Assembly: GCF_025854275.1 (NCBI RefSeq)
Contig: NZ_CP107567.1
Span: forward strand, 6,758,001 to 6,822,000
Direction of reading: 5' to 3'
DNA: 64,000 nt
DNA from: Streptomyces peucetius
GTDB lineage: Bacteria > Actinomycetota > Actinomycetes > Streptomycetales > Streptomycetaceae
Shown: positions 43,647 to 51,573 of the stretch, in pieces
Layout of the letters: each line of letters opens with the position of its first letter
How positions within the stretch are numbered: the first letter of the stretch is position 1
Notes under the pieces: model-generated
Database searches by the model: none
What the model was told of the DNA's origin: nothing
The model's input: the letters and a program-made list of their open reading frames with translations, nothing else
Translations under genes and position numbers: made by a program

Positions 43647-45053
43647 ATGAGCAACCGCACCCTGATCCGTGGCGGTCTGGTCGTCACCGCCGCCGACGAG
43701 ATGCACGCCGACGTCCTGGTCGAGGACGGCCGCGTCGCCGCGATCGCCGCCCACAACTCGCCCGTCTCCGAAGGCTGGACGGCCGCGCGGGCGATCGACG
43801 CCACCAACAAGTACGTCATCCCGGGCGGCGTCGACGCGCACACCCACATGGAACTGCCGTTCGGCGGAACGTTCGCCTCCGACACCTTCGAGACCGGCAC
43901 CCGGGCCGCCGCCTGGGGCGGCACCACCACCATCGTCGACTTCGCCGTCCAGTCCGTGGGGCGGGCCCTGCGCGAAGGGCTGGACTCCTGGTACGCCAAG
44001 GCCGACGGCAACTGCGCCGTCGACTACGCCTTCCACATGATCCTCTCCGACGTCAACGAGCAGTCGCTGAAGGAGATGGACCTGCTGGTGGAGGAGGGCA
44101 TCACCTCCTTCAAGCTCTTCATGGCCTACCCGGGCGTCTTCTACAGCGACGACGGGCAGATCCTGCGGGCCATGCAGCGGTCGGCCGTCAACGGCGGCCT
44201 GATCATGATGCACGCGGAGAACGGCATCGCCATCGACGTGCTCGTCGAGCAGGCCCTCGCCGAGGGCCGCACCGACCCGCGGTACCACGGCGAGGTCCGC
44301 AAGGTGCTGCTGGAGGCAGAGGCCACCCACCGGGCGATCCAGCTCGCCCGCGTCGCCGGCGCCCCGCTGTACGTGGTGCACGTCTCCGCCGAGGAGGCCG
44401 TGGCGGAGCTGGCGGCGGCCCGCGACAAGGGCCTGCCCGTCTTCGGCGAGACCTGCCCGCAGTATCTGTTCCTGTCGACCGACAACCTCGCCGAACCGGA
44501 CTTCGAGGGCGCGAAGTACGTGTGCTCCACCCCGCTGCGGCCGCGCGAGCACCAGGCTGCCCTGTGGCGCGGGCTGCGCACCAACGACCTCCAGGTGGTC
44601 TCCACCGACCACTGTCCGTTCTGCTTCACCGGCCAGAAGGAGCTCGGCCGGGGCGACTTCTCCAAGATCCCCAACGGTCTGCCGGGGGTGGAGAACCGCA
44701 TGGACCTCCTCCACCAGGCCGTCGTCGACGGTCACATCACCCGCCGCCGCTGGATCGAGATCGCCTGCGCCACCCCGGCCAGGATGTTCGGCCTCTACCC
44801 GAAGAAGGGCACCATCGCGCCCGGCGCCGACGCCGACATCGTCATCTACGACCCGCACGCCGAGCAGACCCTGTCCGTGGAGAGCCACCACATGAACGTC
44901 GACTACTCGGCGTACGAGGGCCGGCGCGTCACCGGACGGGTGGAGACGGTCCTGTCCCGCGGCGAAGTGGTCATCGACGGGCGGACCTTCACCGGACGCG
45001 CCGGACACGGCGTCTACATCCCCCGCTCCACCTGCCAGTACCTCGACCACTAG
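43647..45053 (+). CDS. hydA: Dihydropyrimidinase / hydantoinase
   Basis: This 468-residue cyclic amidohydrolase opens dihydrouracil, dihydrothymine or hydantoins. Metal ligands are seen in order: DAHTHMELPFGG, carboxylated Lys in SFKLFMAYPGVFYSDD, HAENG, HVSAEEA and STDHCPF. The FMAYPGVFYSDD and HAENG phrases mark dihydropyrimidinase, distinct from the allantoinase at 11.0 kb. GAGGAGA precedes the ATG. Its neighbours supply the next two steps and a nucleobase permease. Confidence 0.95.
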   Translation: MSNRTLIRGGLVVTAADEMHADVLVEDGRVAAIAAHNSPVSEGWTAARAIDATNKYVIPGGVDAHTHMELPFGGTFASDTFETGTRAAAWGGTTTIVDFAVQSVGRALREGLDSWYAKADGNCAVDYAFHMILSDVNEQSLKEMDLLVEEGITSFKLFMAYPGVFYSDDGQILRAMQRSAVNGGLIMMHAENGIAIDVLVEQALAEGRTDPRYHGEVRKVLLEAEATHRAIQLARVAGAPLYVVHVSAEEAVAELAAARDKGLPVFGETCPQYLFLSTDNLAEPDFEGAKYVCSTPLRPREHQAALWRGLRTNDLQVVSTDHCPFCFTGQKELGRGDFSKIPNGLPGVENRMDLLHQAVVDGHITRRRWIEIACATPARMFGLYPKKGTIAPGADADIVIYDPHAEQTLSVESHHMNVDYSAYEGRRVTGRVETVLSRGEVVIDGRTFTGRAGHGVYIPRSTCQYLDH

Positions 45054-45065
45054 GGAGGCCCCGCC

Positions 45066-46067
45066 ATGGACTTCGGACTCGTCCTGCAGACCGACCCTCC
45101 CGCGTCCGCGGTCGTCGGACTGATGCGACGCGCGGAACGCAACGGCTTCCGCTACGGCTGGACCTTCGACTCCGCGGTGCTGTGGCAGGAGCCGTTCGTC
45201 ATCTACAGCCGCATCCTGGAGCACACGACGAAACTGACCGTCGGACCGATGGTCACCAACCCGGGCACCCGCACCTGGGAGGTCACCGCCTCCACCTTCG
45301 CGACGCTCAACGACATGTACGGCAACCGCACCGTCTGCGGCATCGGCCGCGGCGACTCCGCGATGCGGGTGGCCGGCCGCAAACCGAACACCCTGGCCAG
45401 GCTCGGCGAGGCGATCGACGTCATCCGCGACCTCGCGGAGGGACGCGAGGCCGAGGTCGACGGGCAGCCGCTGCGCATCCCGTGGGTCAGGGACGGGAAG
45501 CTGCCGGTCTGGATGGCGGCGTACGGGCCGAAGGCGCTCGCCCTCGCCGGGCAGAAGGCCGACGGCTTCATCCTCCAGCTCGCCGACCCGTATCTGACGG
45601 AGTGGATGGTGAAGGCCGTGCGCGCCGCTGCGGCCGAGGCGGGGCGCGACCCGGACGCCGTCACCATCTGCGTCGCGGCCCCCGCGTACGTGGGCGACGA
45701 CCTGGCGCACGCCCGCGACCAGTGCCGCTGGTTCGGCGGCATGGTCGGCAACCACGTCGCGGACCTGGTCTCCCGCTACGGCGAGCACTCCGACATGGTC
45801 CCGGAGGCGCTGACCGCGTACATCAAGGAGCGGCACGGCTACGACTACAGCCACCACGGTCGCGCCGGGAACCCGTCCACCGACTTCGTCCCCGACGAGA
45901 TCGTCGACCGCTTCTGCCTTCTCGGCCCGGCCGAGGCCCACATCGAGAAGCTTCAGGCCCTGCGCGACCTCGGTGTCGACCAGTTCGCCGTCTACGACAT
46001 GCACGACGCGAAGGAGGCGACGATCGACGCCTACGGGGAGCGGATCATCCCCGCACTCACCGGATGA
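45066..46067 (+). CDS. TIGR03842-type LLM-class F420-dependent oxidoreductase
   Basis: This 333-residue luciferase-like TIM-barrel flavin/F420 enzyme has DFGLVLQTDPPASAVVGLM at the N terminus, TLTVGPMVTNPGTR-like (KLTVGPMVTNPGTR), IGRGDSAMRVAGRKP and PVWMAAYGPKALALAGQKAD. The group is regularly linked to hydantoinase operons, where it may reduce the pyrimidine ring with F420H2 to feed the dihydropyrimidinase; this role is inference. GGGAGG lies 6 bases before the ATG, overlapping the end of the preceding gene's region. Confidence 0.92.
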   Translation: MDFGLVLQTDPPASAVVGLMRRAERNGFRYGWTFDSAVLWQEPFVIYSRILEHTTKLTVGPMVTNPGTRTWEVTASTFATLNDMYGNRTVCGIGRGDSAMRVAGRKPNTLARLGEAIDVIRDLAEGREAEVDGQPLRIPWVRDGKLPVWMAAYGPKALALAGQKADGFILQLADPYLTEWMVKAVRAAAAEAGRDPDAVTICVAAPAYVGDDLAHARDQCRWFGGMVGNHVADLVSRYGEHSDMVPEALTAYIKERHGYDYSHHGRAGNPSTDFVPDEIVDRFCLLGPAEAHIEKLQALRDLGVDQFAVYDMHDAKEATIDAYGERIIPALTG

Positions 46068-46101
46068 CCGTCGGATGACGGTCGGCTGAAAGGGCACCTG
46101 C

Positions 46102-47640
46102 ATGACCGAGACCGTCCCGCCCGCGCCCTCCGAAGGACTCATAGCCGACCAGGCGGGACGCGTCGAGATCCCGCCGGGCACCCACTTCGCCGACAGCCGC
46201 TTCGTCAACGACGACCTGCTGCCCGTCCCCGTCGCCCGCCGCCGCTGGACCACCTACAACTTCGCCGCCCTCTGGGTCGGCATGGCCCACAACATCCCCT
46301 CTTGGCTGCTCGCGTCCGGTCTGGTCGCGCTGGGCATGGACTGGAAGCAGGCCGTGTTCACCATCGCGCTGGCCAACGTCATCGTGCTGGCGCCGATGCT
46401 GCTCACCGGCCACGCCGGGCCCAAGTACGGCATTCCCTTCCCGGTGCTCGCCCGCGCCTCCTTCGGTCTGCGCGGCGCCAACCTGCCCGCGATGATCCGG
46501 GCCGGGGTGGCCTGTGCCTGGTTCGGGATCCAGACCTGGATCGGCGGCCAGGGCATCTTCGTCCTTCTCGGCAAGATCTTCGGCGGCTGGGCACAGGCGG
46601 CGGAGGTCGGCGGCCAGCCGTGGACGCTGTGGCTCTGCTTCGTCCTCTTCTGGGCGCTCGAACTGGCCATCATCTACCGGGGGATGGAGGCCCTGCGCCG
46701 GTTCGAGAACTGGGCCGCGCCGTTCGTCATCGTCGGCGCTCTGGTGCTGCTGGCGTGGATCGCCGCCAAGGCGGGCGGCCTCGGCCCGCTCCTCGACCAA
46801 CCGTCGAAGCTCGGCTGGGGCGCCGACTTCTGGCCGGTCTTCTTCCCGTCCCTGATGGGCATGATCGCCTTCTGGGCCACCCTGTCGCTGAACATCCCCG
46901 ACTTCACCCGCTTCGGCGCGGGCCAGCGCGCCCAGGTCTGGGGCCAGACGCTCGGGCTGCCGACCACGATGACGCTCTTCGCCCTGCTGTCGGTCTTCGT
47001 CACCTCCGGCTCGCAGGCCGTGTACGGCGTCGCCGTGTGGGACCCGGTCGCGCTCGCCGCCAAGACGGACAACGTCTTCGGCCTGCTCTTCGCGCTGGTG
47101 ACCGTACTCGTCGCCACGATCTCGGTGAACATTGCCGCGAACGTCGTCTCACCGGCGTACGACCTGGCGAACCTCGCGCCGCGCCTCGTCAACTTCCGTA
47201 CGGGCGCGCTGATCACCGGGGTCGTCGGCGTGCTCATCATGCCGTGGAAGCTGACCGAGACCCCCGAGCTGTACATCTTCACCTGGCTCGGCCTGGTCGG
47301 CGGGATGCTGGGCACGGTCGCGGGCATCCTGATCGCCGACTACTGGCTGGTGCGCCGCACCGTGCTCGACCTGCGGGCCCTCTACACTCCCGGCGGTGCC
47401 TACTGGTACACCTCCGGCTGGAACATGCGCGCCGTCGCCGCCTTCGTGGTCGGCGGTGTGCTCGCGGTGGGCGGCTCCCATTCGGCCCCGGGCAAGGGCC
47501 CGTTCCCCGAGGACGGCCTGATCCCCTTCCTCAAGCCCCTCGCCGACTACGGCTGGGCCGTCGGCCTCGGAGCATCGCTCATCGTGTACGTCCTGCTGAT
47601 GAGCCGTCAGGTACGGCACGATGCAGACCCGGCGGGGTGA
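46102..47640 (+). CDS. NCS1-family nucleobase:cation symporter
   Basis: This 512-residue membrane protein has twelve predicted helices. NCS1 landmarks are WTTYNFAALWVGMAHNIPSWLLASGL near residue 50 (in two helices), the ARASFGLRGANLPAMIRAGVACAWFGIQTWIGG region (split over helices 3-4) and SLNIPDFTRFGAGQRAQVWGQ. These form the substrate and sodium sites in related hydantoin and allantoin transporters. It should bring the operon's substrate (uracil, thymine, hydantoin or allantoin) into the cell. AAAGGGC precedes the ATG. Confidence 0.94.
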   Translation: MTETVPPAPSEGLIADQAGRVEIPPGTHFADSRFVNDDLLPVPVARRRWTTYNFAALWVGMAHNIPSWLLASGLVALGMDWKQAVFTIALANVIVLAPMLLTGHAGPKYGIPFPVLARASFGLRGANLPAMIRAGVACAWFGIQTWIGGQGIFVLLGKIFGGWAQAAEVGGQPWTLWLCFVLFWALELAIIYRGMEALRRFENWAAPFVIVGALVLLAWIAAKAGGLGPLLDQPSKLGWGADFWPVFFPSLMGMIAFWATLSLNIPDFTRFGAGQRAQVWGQTLGLPTTMTLFALLSVFVTSGSQAVYGVAVWDPVALAAKTDNVFGLLFALVTVLVATISVNIAANVVSPAYDLANLAPRLVNFRTGALITGVVGVLIMPWKLTETPELYIFTWLGLVGGMLGTVAGILIADYWLVRRTVLDLRALYTPGGAYWYTSGWNMRAVAAFVVGGVLAVGGSHSAPGKGPFPEDGLIPFLKPLADYGWAVGLGASLIVYVLLMSRQVRHDADPAG

Positions 47641-47662
47641 CGGCCCCTCGTGGAGTGCGGCC

Positions 47663-47707
47663 CCGACCGGCGAGGCGCGCGGATCATCCCGCGCACTCAC
47701 CGGTCGG
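47663..47707. terminator. Composite stem-loop after the symporter gene
   Basis: Outer arms CCGACCGG (47663-47670) and CCGGTCGG (47700-47707) enclose inner arms GCGCGG (47677-47682) and CCGCGC (47689-47694). It lies 23 bases after the symporter stop and 18 bases before the convergent formyltransferase stop. Part of it repeats the tail of the LLM oxidoreductase gene. Confidence 0.65.
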
Positions 47708-47724
47708 TCATCCCCTGAAGGCCG

Positions 47725-48672
47725 TCAGGGACGGCCGGTGAGGTAACCGCCCATGGAGGTGAAGTACTCCGTCGCGGGCAGCTCGCGGCCGTCCTCGGTC
47801 CGTACGCGGGTGATGGCCAGGCCGTGGTTGCGGCCGGTGCGGGCGTCGGCGCCCGCGACGATCACCACGCCCTGGCCCTCGCGGTAGAAGATCCGGCCGG
47901 GGGTGCCGCCGTAGCGGCCCTCGGACACGACCGCGGACACGATCTCCAGGCGCTTGCCCTTGTGGAAGGTGAAGGCGCTCGGGTACGGGGCGGACTGGGC
48001 GCGGACGAGGCGCTCCAGGTCGGCGGCGGGCCAGTCCCAGTTGACCCGGATGTCCTCCTCCGCCCGCTTGTGGAAGAACGTGGCCCGGGAGCGGTCCTGA
48101 GGGGTGAACTCGGTCTCTCCGGAGGCGATCCGGCCCAGGGCGCCGATGGTGACCGGGGCGATGAGTTCGACGGTCTTGTGGAACAGGTCGGTGGTCGTGT
48201 CGGTGGGCCCCACCGCCACCGCGCGCTGGTCGACGATGTCGCCGGCGTCGAGGACCTCGTCCATCATGTGGGCCGTGACGCCGACTTCCTGCTCGCCGTT
48301 GATGAGGGCCCAGATCAGCGGGGAGAACCCGGCGTACTTCGGCAGCAGCGAGTCGTGGACGTTGAGCGTGCCGTGCCGGGGCAGTGTGTAGATGCGCGGC
48401 GGGATCCACGTACGCCAGTTGTTGGCCACGATGATGTCGGGGTCGGCTTCCTTCAGCCGCTGGAACAGCTCCTCGTCGTCGGGCCGGTTGCGGATGACGA
48501 CGGGGACGCCGTGCTCCTCCGCGAGGTCGGCGACGGAGTCGCTCCAGATCTTCTCGTAGGCGTGCTCGCTCTTCGGGTGGGTCACGACCATTGCCACGTC
48601 GTGTTCGGAGTCCAGGAGCGCTTGCAGGGTGCGGTGCCCCCAGGTCTGGTAACCGAACATGACGACCCGCAT
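47725..48672 (-). CDS. Hydroxyornithine N-formyltransferase (CchA-like)
   Basis: This 315-residue methionyl-tRNA-formyltransferase relative is of the siderophore type. It moves a formyl group from 10-formyltetrahydrofolate to the N5-hydroxyl-amine of N5-hydroxyornithine. The catalytic Asn is in VANNWRTWIPP, the His in NVHDSLLPKYAGFSPL and the Asp in DAGDIVDQ; the C-terminal OB-like domain follows from about residue 200. GAGGAGGAA precedes the ATG. It is divergent from the N-oxygenase gene across two iron boxes, as in coelichelin-type clusters. Confidence 0.92.
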   Translation of the reverse strand: MRVVMFGYQTWGHRTLQALLDSEHDVAMVVTHPKSEHAYEKIWSDSVADLAEEHGVPVVIRNRPDDEELFQRLKEADPDIIVANNWRTWIPPRIYTLPRHGTLNVHDSLLPKYAGFSPLIWALINGEQEVGVTAHMMDEVLDAGDIVDQRAVAVGPTDTTTDLFHKTVELIAPVTIGALGRIASGETEFTPQDRSRATFFHKRAEEDIRVNWDWPAADLERLVRAQSAPYPSAFTFHKGKRLEIVSAVVSEGRYGGTPGRIFYREGQGVVIVAGADARTGRNHGLAITRVRTEDGRELPATEYFTSMGGYLTGRP

Positions 48673-48710
48673 GGGGTTCCTCCTCAGGAGAGCGAATGAC
48701 CGGCGACAAG

Positions 48711-48729
48711 TAAAGCAAGGCTTACCTAA
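48711..48729. promoter_or_regulatory. Iron box 1 (DmdR/DtxR operator) facing the formyltransferase gene
   Basis: The 19-base element TAAAGCAAGGCTTACCTAA matches 14 of 19 positions of the DtxR-family consensus as I remember it, with a perfect right half (GGCTTACCTAA-like). It lies 39 bases before the formyltransferase ATG, so iron-loaded DmdR would repress that gene. Confidence 0.7.
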
Positions 48730-48814
48730 GGATGCAACGAGCCCCGGTTTCAGTCCTGTTCGACGTCATGGTCACCCCCTTGTCCGTTTCGTCCTGTCGA
48801 CAGGTCGGTTCAGG

Positions 48815-48833
48815 TCAGGTTAGCTTTACCTAA
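48815..48833. promoter_or_regulatory. Iron box 2 (DmdR/DtxR operator) facing the N-oxygenase gene
   Basis: The 19-base element TCAGGTTAGCTTTACCTAA contains AGGTTAG and ACCTAA half-sites in the right spacing, a slightly better match than the first. It lies 91 bases before the N-oxygenase ATG and should put that gene, and possibly those after it, under iron repression. Confidence 0.8.
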
Positions 48834-48923
48834 GTTCGGCTGGCCGGGGTCAACGGCGGGCTCGGCGTCTCGTTCTTTTTCATCCACGCCTGACAGGCGG
48901 CTGTCCCGCACGATGGGAGTGAC

Positions 48924-50276
48924 ATGTCACAGGTTCTTCCTGGCGACGCACCTCTGATCCACGACCTCATAGGTATCGGCTTCGGGCCGTCCAATGTGGC
49001 CATGGCGATCGCGCTCAGTGAGCACAACGCGCGCGTCGGCAGGCAGGAGGCGGTCACTGCTCACTTCTTCGAGCGGCAGCCGAGCTTCGGCTGGCACCGC
49101 GGCATGCTGATCGACGACGCGACGATGCAGGTGTCCTTCCTCAAGGACCTGGTGACGCTCCGCAACCCGTCCAGCGAGTACACCTTCCTCCGCTATCTGC
49201 AGAGCAAGGGCCGGCTGATCGACTTCGTCAACCACAAGAACCTCTTCCCGCTCCGCGTCGAGTTCCACGACTACTTCGAGTGGGCCGCGGCGAAGGTCGA
49301 CGACATGGTCTCCTACGGCCACGAGGTCATCGCCATCGAGCCCGTCGAACGCGACGGAGTGGTGGAGTACCTCGACGTGACCGCCCGCTCGGGTGCGGAG
49401 ACCGTGGTCCACCGGGCCCGCAACCTCGTCATCGGCACGGGGCTGCGTCCCCTCATGCCGGAGGGCGTGGAGCGGACGGACCGCGTCTGGCACAACTCCG
49501 ACCTGCTCGCGAAGGTGGACAGTCTCCAGGGCGCCGACCCCGCCCGCTTCGTCGTGGTCGGCGCCGGCCAGAGCGCCGCCGAGAACGTGGCGTATCTGCA
49601 CCGCCGCTTCCCCGGGGCCGAGATCTGCGCGGTCTTCTCCCGGTACGGCTACAGCCCCGCCGACGACAGCAGCTTCGCCAACCGCATCTTCGACCCCCAG
49701 GCCGTCGACGAGTACTTCACCGCGCCCGACGACATCAAGCGCAAGCTGATGGACTACCACGGCAACACCAACTACTCCGTGGTGGACATCGATCTGATCG
49801 ACGACCTGTACCGCCAGGCGTACCAGGAGAAGGTCCTCGGCACCGAGCGTCTGCGCTTCCTCAACGTTTCGCGGCTGACCGGTGTCGAGGAGACCGGGGA
49901 CAAGGTCCGCGCCACCGTCAAGTCCCTGGTCACCGGCGAGGAGAGCGTGCTGGACGCCGACGTCGTGGTGCTCGCCACCGGCTACAGCCAGGCCGAGCCC
50001 CTGAAGCTGCTCGGCGAGGTCGCGGAACACTGCCGGCGGGACGAACAGGGCCGCGTCGGGGTCGAGCGCGACTACCGCGTGACGACGGACCCCCGGCTGC
50101 GGTGCGGGATCTACCTCCAGGGCGGCACCGAGCACACCCACGGCATCACGTCGTCCCTGCTCTCCAACACCGCGATCAGGGTCGGCGAGATCCTGGACTC
50201 GATCCTCGAGCGCGGTTCACAGCCCGTCCAGGAAGAGGCCCGTCCGGTCGCCGACGGGATCGGATCGGTCCGCTAG
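48924..50276 (+). CDS. L-ornithine N5-monooxygenase
   Basis: This 450-residue flavin N-oxygenase of the IucD/PvdA/CchB group makes N5-hydroxy-L-ornithine with FAD, NADPH and O2. The FAD motif IGIGFGPSNVAMAIAL is at about residues 17-32, the NADPH motif VVVGAGQSAAENVAYL at about 210-225, and the ATG motif LATGYSQAEPLKLL at about 350. The substrate loop phrase FLKDLVTLRNPSSEYTFLRYL (in two parts) favours ornithine. It is first in a rightward set with the binding lipoprotein and NRPS, and has an iron box upstream. Confidence 0.94.
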   Translation: MSQVLPGDAPLIHDLIGIGFGPSNVAMAIALSEHNARVGRQEAVTAHFFERQPSFGWHRGMLIDDATMQVSFLKDLVTLRNPSSEYTFLRYLQSKGRLIDFVNHKNLFPLRVEFHDYFEWAAAKVDDMVSYGHEVIAIEPVERDGVVEYLDVTARSGAETVVHRARNLVIGTGLRPLMPEGVERTDRVWHNSDLLAKVDSLQGADPARFVVVGAGQSAAENVAYLHRRFPGAEICAVFSRYGYSPADDSSFANRIFDPQAVDEYFTAPDDIKRKLMDYHGNTNYSVVDIDLIDDLYRQAYQEKVLGTERLRFLNVSRLTGVEETGDKVRATVKSLVTGEESVLDADVVVLATGYSQAEPLKLLGEVAEHCRRDEQGRVGVERDYRVTTDPRLRCGIYLQGGTEHTHGITSSLLSNTAIRVGEILDSILERGSQPVQEEARPVADGIGSVR

Positions 50277-50389
50277 ACCCCCTTGGCCCCAAGCTCCTCC
50301 TGGCCACCCCCCACACGCTCTGCCCGCCGGTAGCGCCGTCTTACACGGCGGGCCTGCACGCAAGGTGAAACCCCGTGAAAGGAACATCC

Positions 50390-51433
50390 GTGTCCACTGG
50401 AACACGCCCCGCGCTGACGCGGTTCGTCAGAAACATCCCCCGCGTGGCCGTCGCCACCGCCGCCGCGTTCGCTCTGTCCGCCTGTGGGGGCGGCGCCGAG
50501 AAGGACGAGGCCAAGCCCTCGGCCGGGGCGAGCTCGAAGTCCACCGCCTTCCCGGTGACGGTGGAGCACAAGTACGGCAGCACGACGATCGACGCCGAGC
50601 CGAAGAGGGTCGTCACCCTTGGGCTCTCCGACCAGGACGCGGTGCTGGCGCTCGGCATCAAGCCGGTCGGCGCGGTGGACTGGTTCAAGGAGACCCCGTA
50701 CGGCAAGTGGCCGTGGACGAAGGACAAGTGGGGGTCCACCAAGCCGGAGATCGTGGGCGAGCGCGACGAGTACAACATCGAGAAGATCGCCGCGCTGAAG
50801 CCGGACCTGGTCATCGCCCAGTACTCGGGGATGAAGAAGGAGCAGTACGACACGCTCTCCAAGTTCACCAAGGTCGTCGCCCAGCCCAAGGACCTTCCCG
50901 ACTACGGCGCCTCCTGGCAGGTCATGACCCGCCAGATCGGCAAGTCGCTCGGCAAGGACGCGGAGGCCGAGAAGCTCATCGCCGGCATCGACGCCCGGTT
51001 CAAGGCCGTCCGCGACAAGCACCCCGAGTTCGCGGAGAAGACGCTCGCCGTCGCCGACAGCTTCGAGGCGGGCAAGTACTCGGCGTTCACCAAGACCGAC
51101 CCCAAGTCGATCTTCTTCCAGGAGCTCGGCTTCAAGCTGAAGCCGGAGATCGACAAGCTGGCCAAGCCGGGCTACAACGTCGCCGAACTCAGCGCCGAGA
51201 AGCTGAACGTGCTCGACGTCGACCGGCTGGTCTGGGTGACCTCCAGCACCGAGGCCAACGAGCGGATCAAGGCTGAGCCGCTCTACAAGAACCTGAAGGT
51301 CCACAAGGAGAAGCGCGACCTGTTCGTGCCCTACCAGAACCCGGACATCGGCGCCGCGTTCTCCTTCAACACGGTCCTCTCGATCCCCTACGCGATCGAC
51401 GAGATCGAGCCGCTGCTGACGGCCGTCAAGTAA
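50390..51433 (+). CDS. Ferric-siderophore-binding lipoprotein
   Basis: This 347-residue class III (FecB/FhuD-type) binding lipoprotein has a signal peptide ending at the lipobox ALSAC (Cys about 29). Two lobes joined by a long helix carry the phrases [40 protein letters not shown] and [11 protein letters not shown]. It should capture the ferric form of the peptide made by the NRPS downstream. GTG at 50390 is preferred for its AAAGGAAC site; GTG at 50375 also has a fair one. No permease or ATPase gene lies in the window, so they are probably downstream of the NRPS. Confidence 0.92.
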   Translation: MSTGTRPALTRFVRNIPRVAVATAAAFALSACGGGAEKDEAKPSAGASSKSTAFPVTVEHKYGSTTIDAEPKRVVTLGLSDQDAVLALGIKPVGAVDWFKETPYGKWPWTKDKWGSTKPEIVGERDEYNIEKIAALKPDLVIAQYSGMKKEQYDTLSKFTKVVAQPKDLPDYGASWQVMTRQIGKSLGKDAEAEKLIAGIDARFKAVRDKHPEFAEKTLAVADSFEAGKYSAFTKTDPKSIFFQELGFKLKPEIDKLAKPGYNVAELSAEKLNVLDVDRLVWVTSSTEANERIKAEPLYKNLKVHKEKRDLFVPYQNPDIGAAFSFNTVLSIPYAIDEIEPLLTAVK

Positions 51434-51448
51434 GGGCTGGACGCCCCG

Positions 51449-51479
51449 GCGACGGCGTGCCGATCCGGCACGCCGTCGC
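51449..51479 (+). terminator. Perfect hairpin between binding-protein and NRPS genes
   Basis: Arms of 14 bases (51449-51462 and 51466-51479) pair perfectly around a 3-base loop, 15 bases after the lipoprotein stop. If it terminates, the NRPS needs its own promoter in the next 90 bases or depends on read-through. Confidence 0.75.
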
Positions 51480-51573
51480 GCGGTCGTCCTCCCCGTACCA
51501 CCGCGGTCCGCCCCTGACCGCCGACCGGACCACCCACCACCGATGCACCACCAGGGAAAGGCCATTTCGTACG

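Noticed and set aside
46066..46083. Small inverted repeat (GACCGTC...GACGGTC) before the symporter start as an operator
   Set aside because: It lies inside an operon between closely spaced genes and overlaps the ribosome-site region; a translational or RNA-stability role is as likely, and the arms are only 7 bases.
48673..51573. Assignment of the cluster as coelichelin
   Set aside because: The formyltransferase, N-oxygenase and lipoprotein are alike, but coelichelin synthetase begins with an adenylation domain, has epimerization domains and uses threonine. Here there is a starter C domain, a serine code and no epimerization domain so far.
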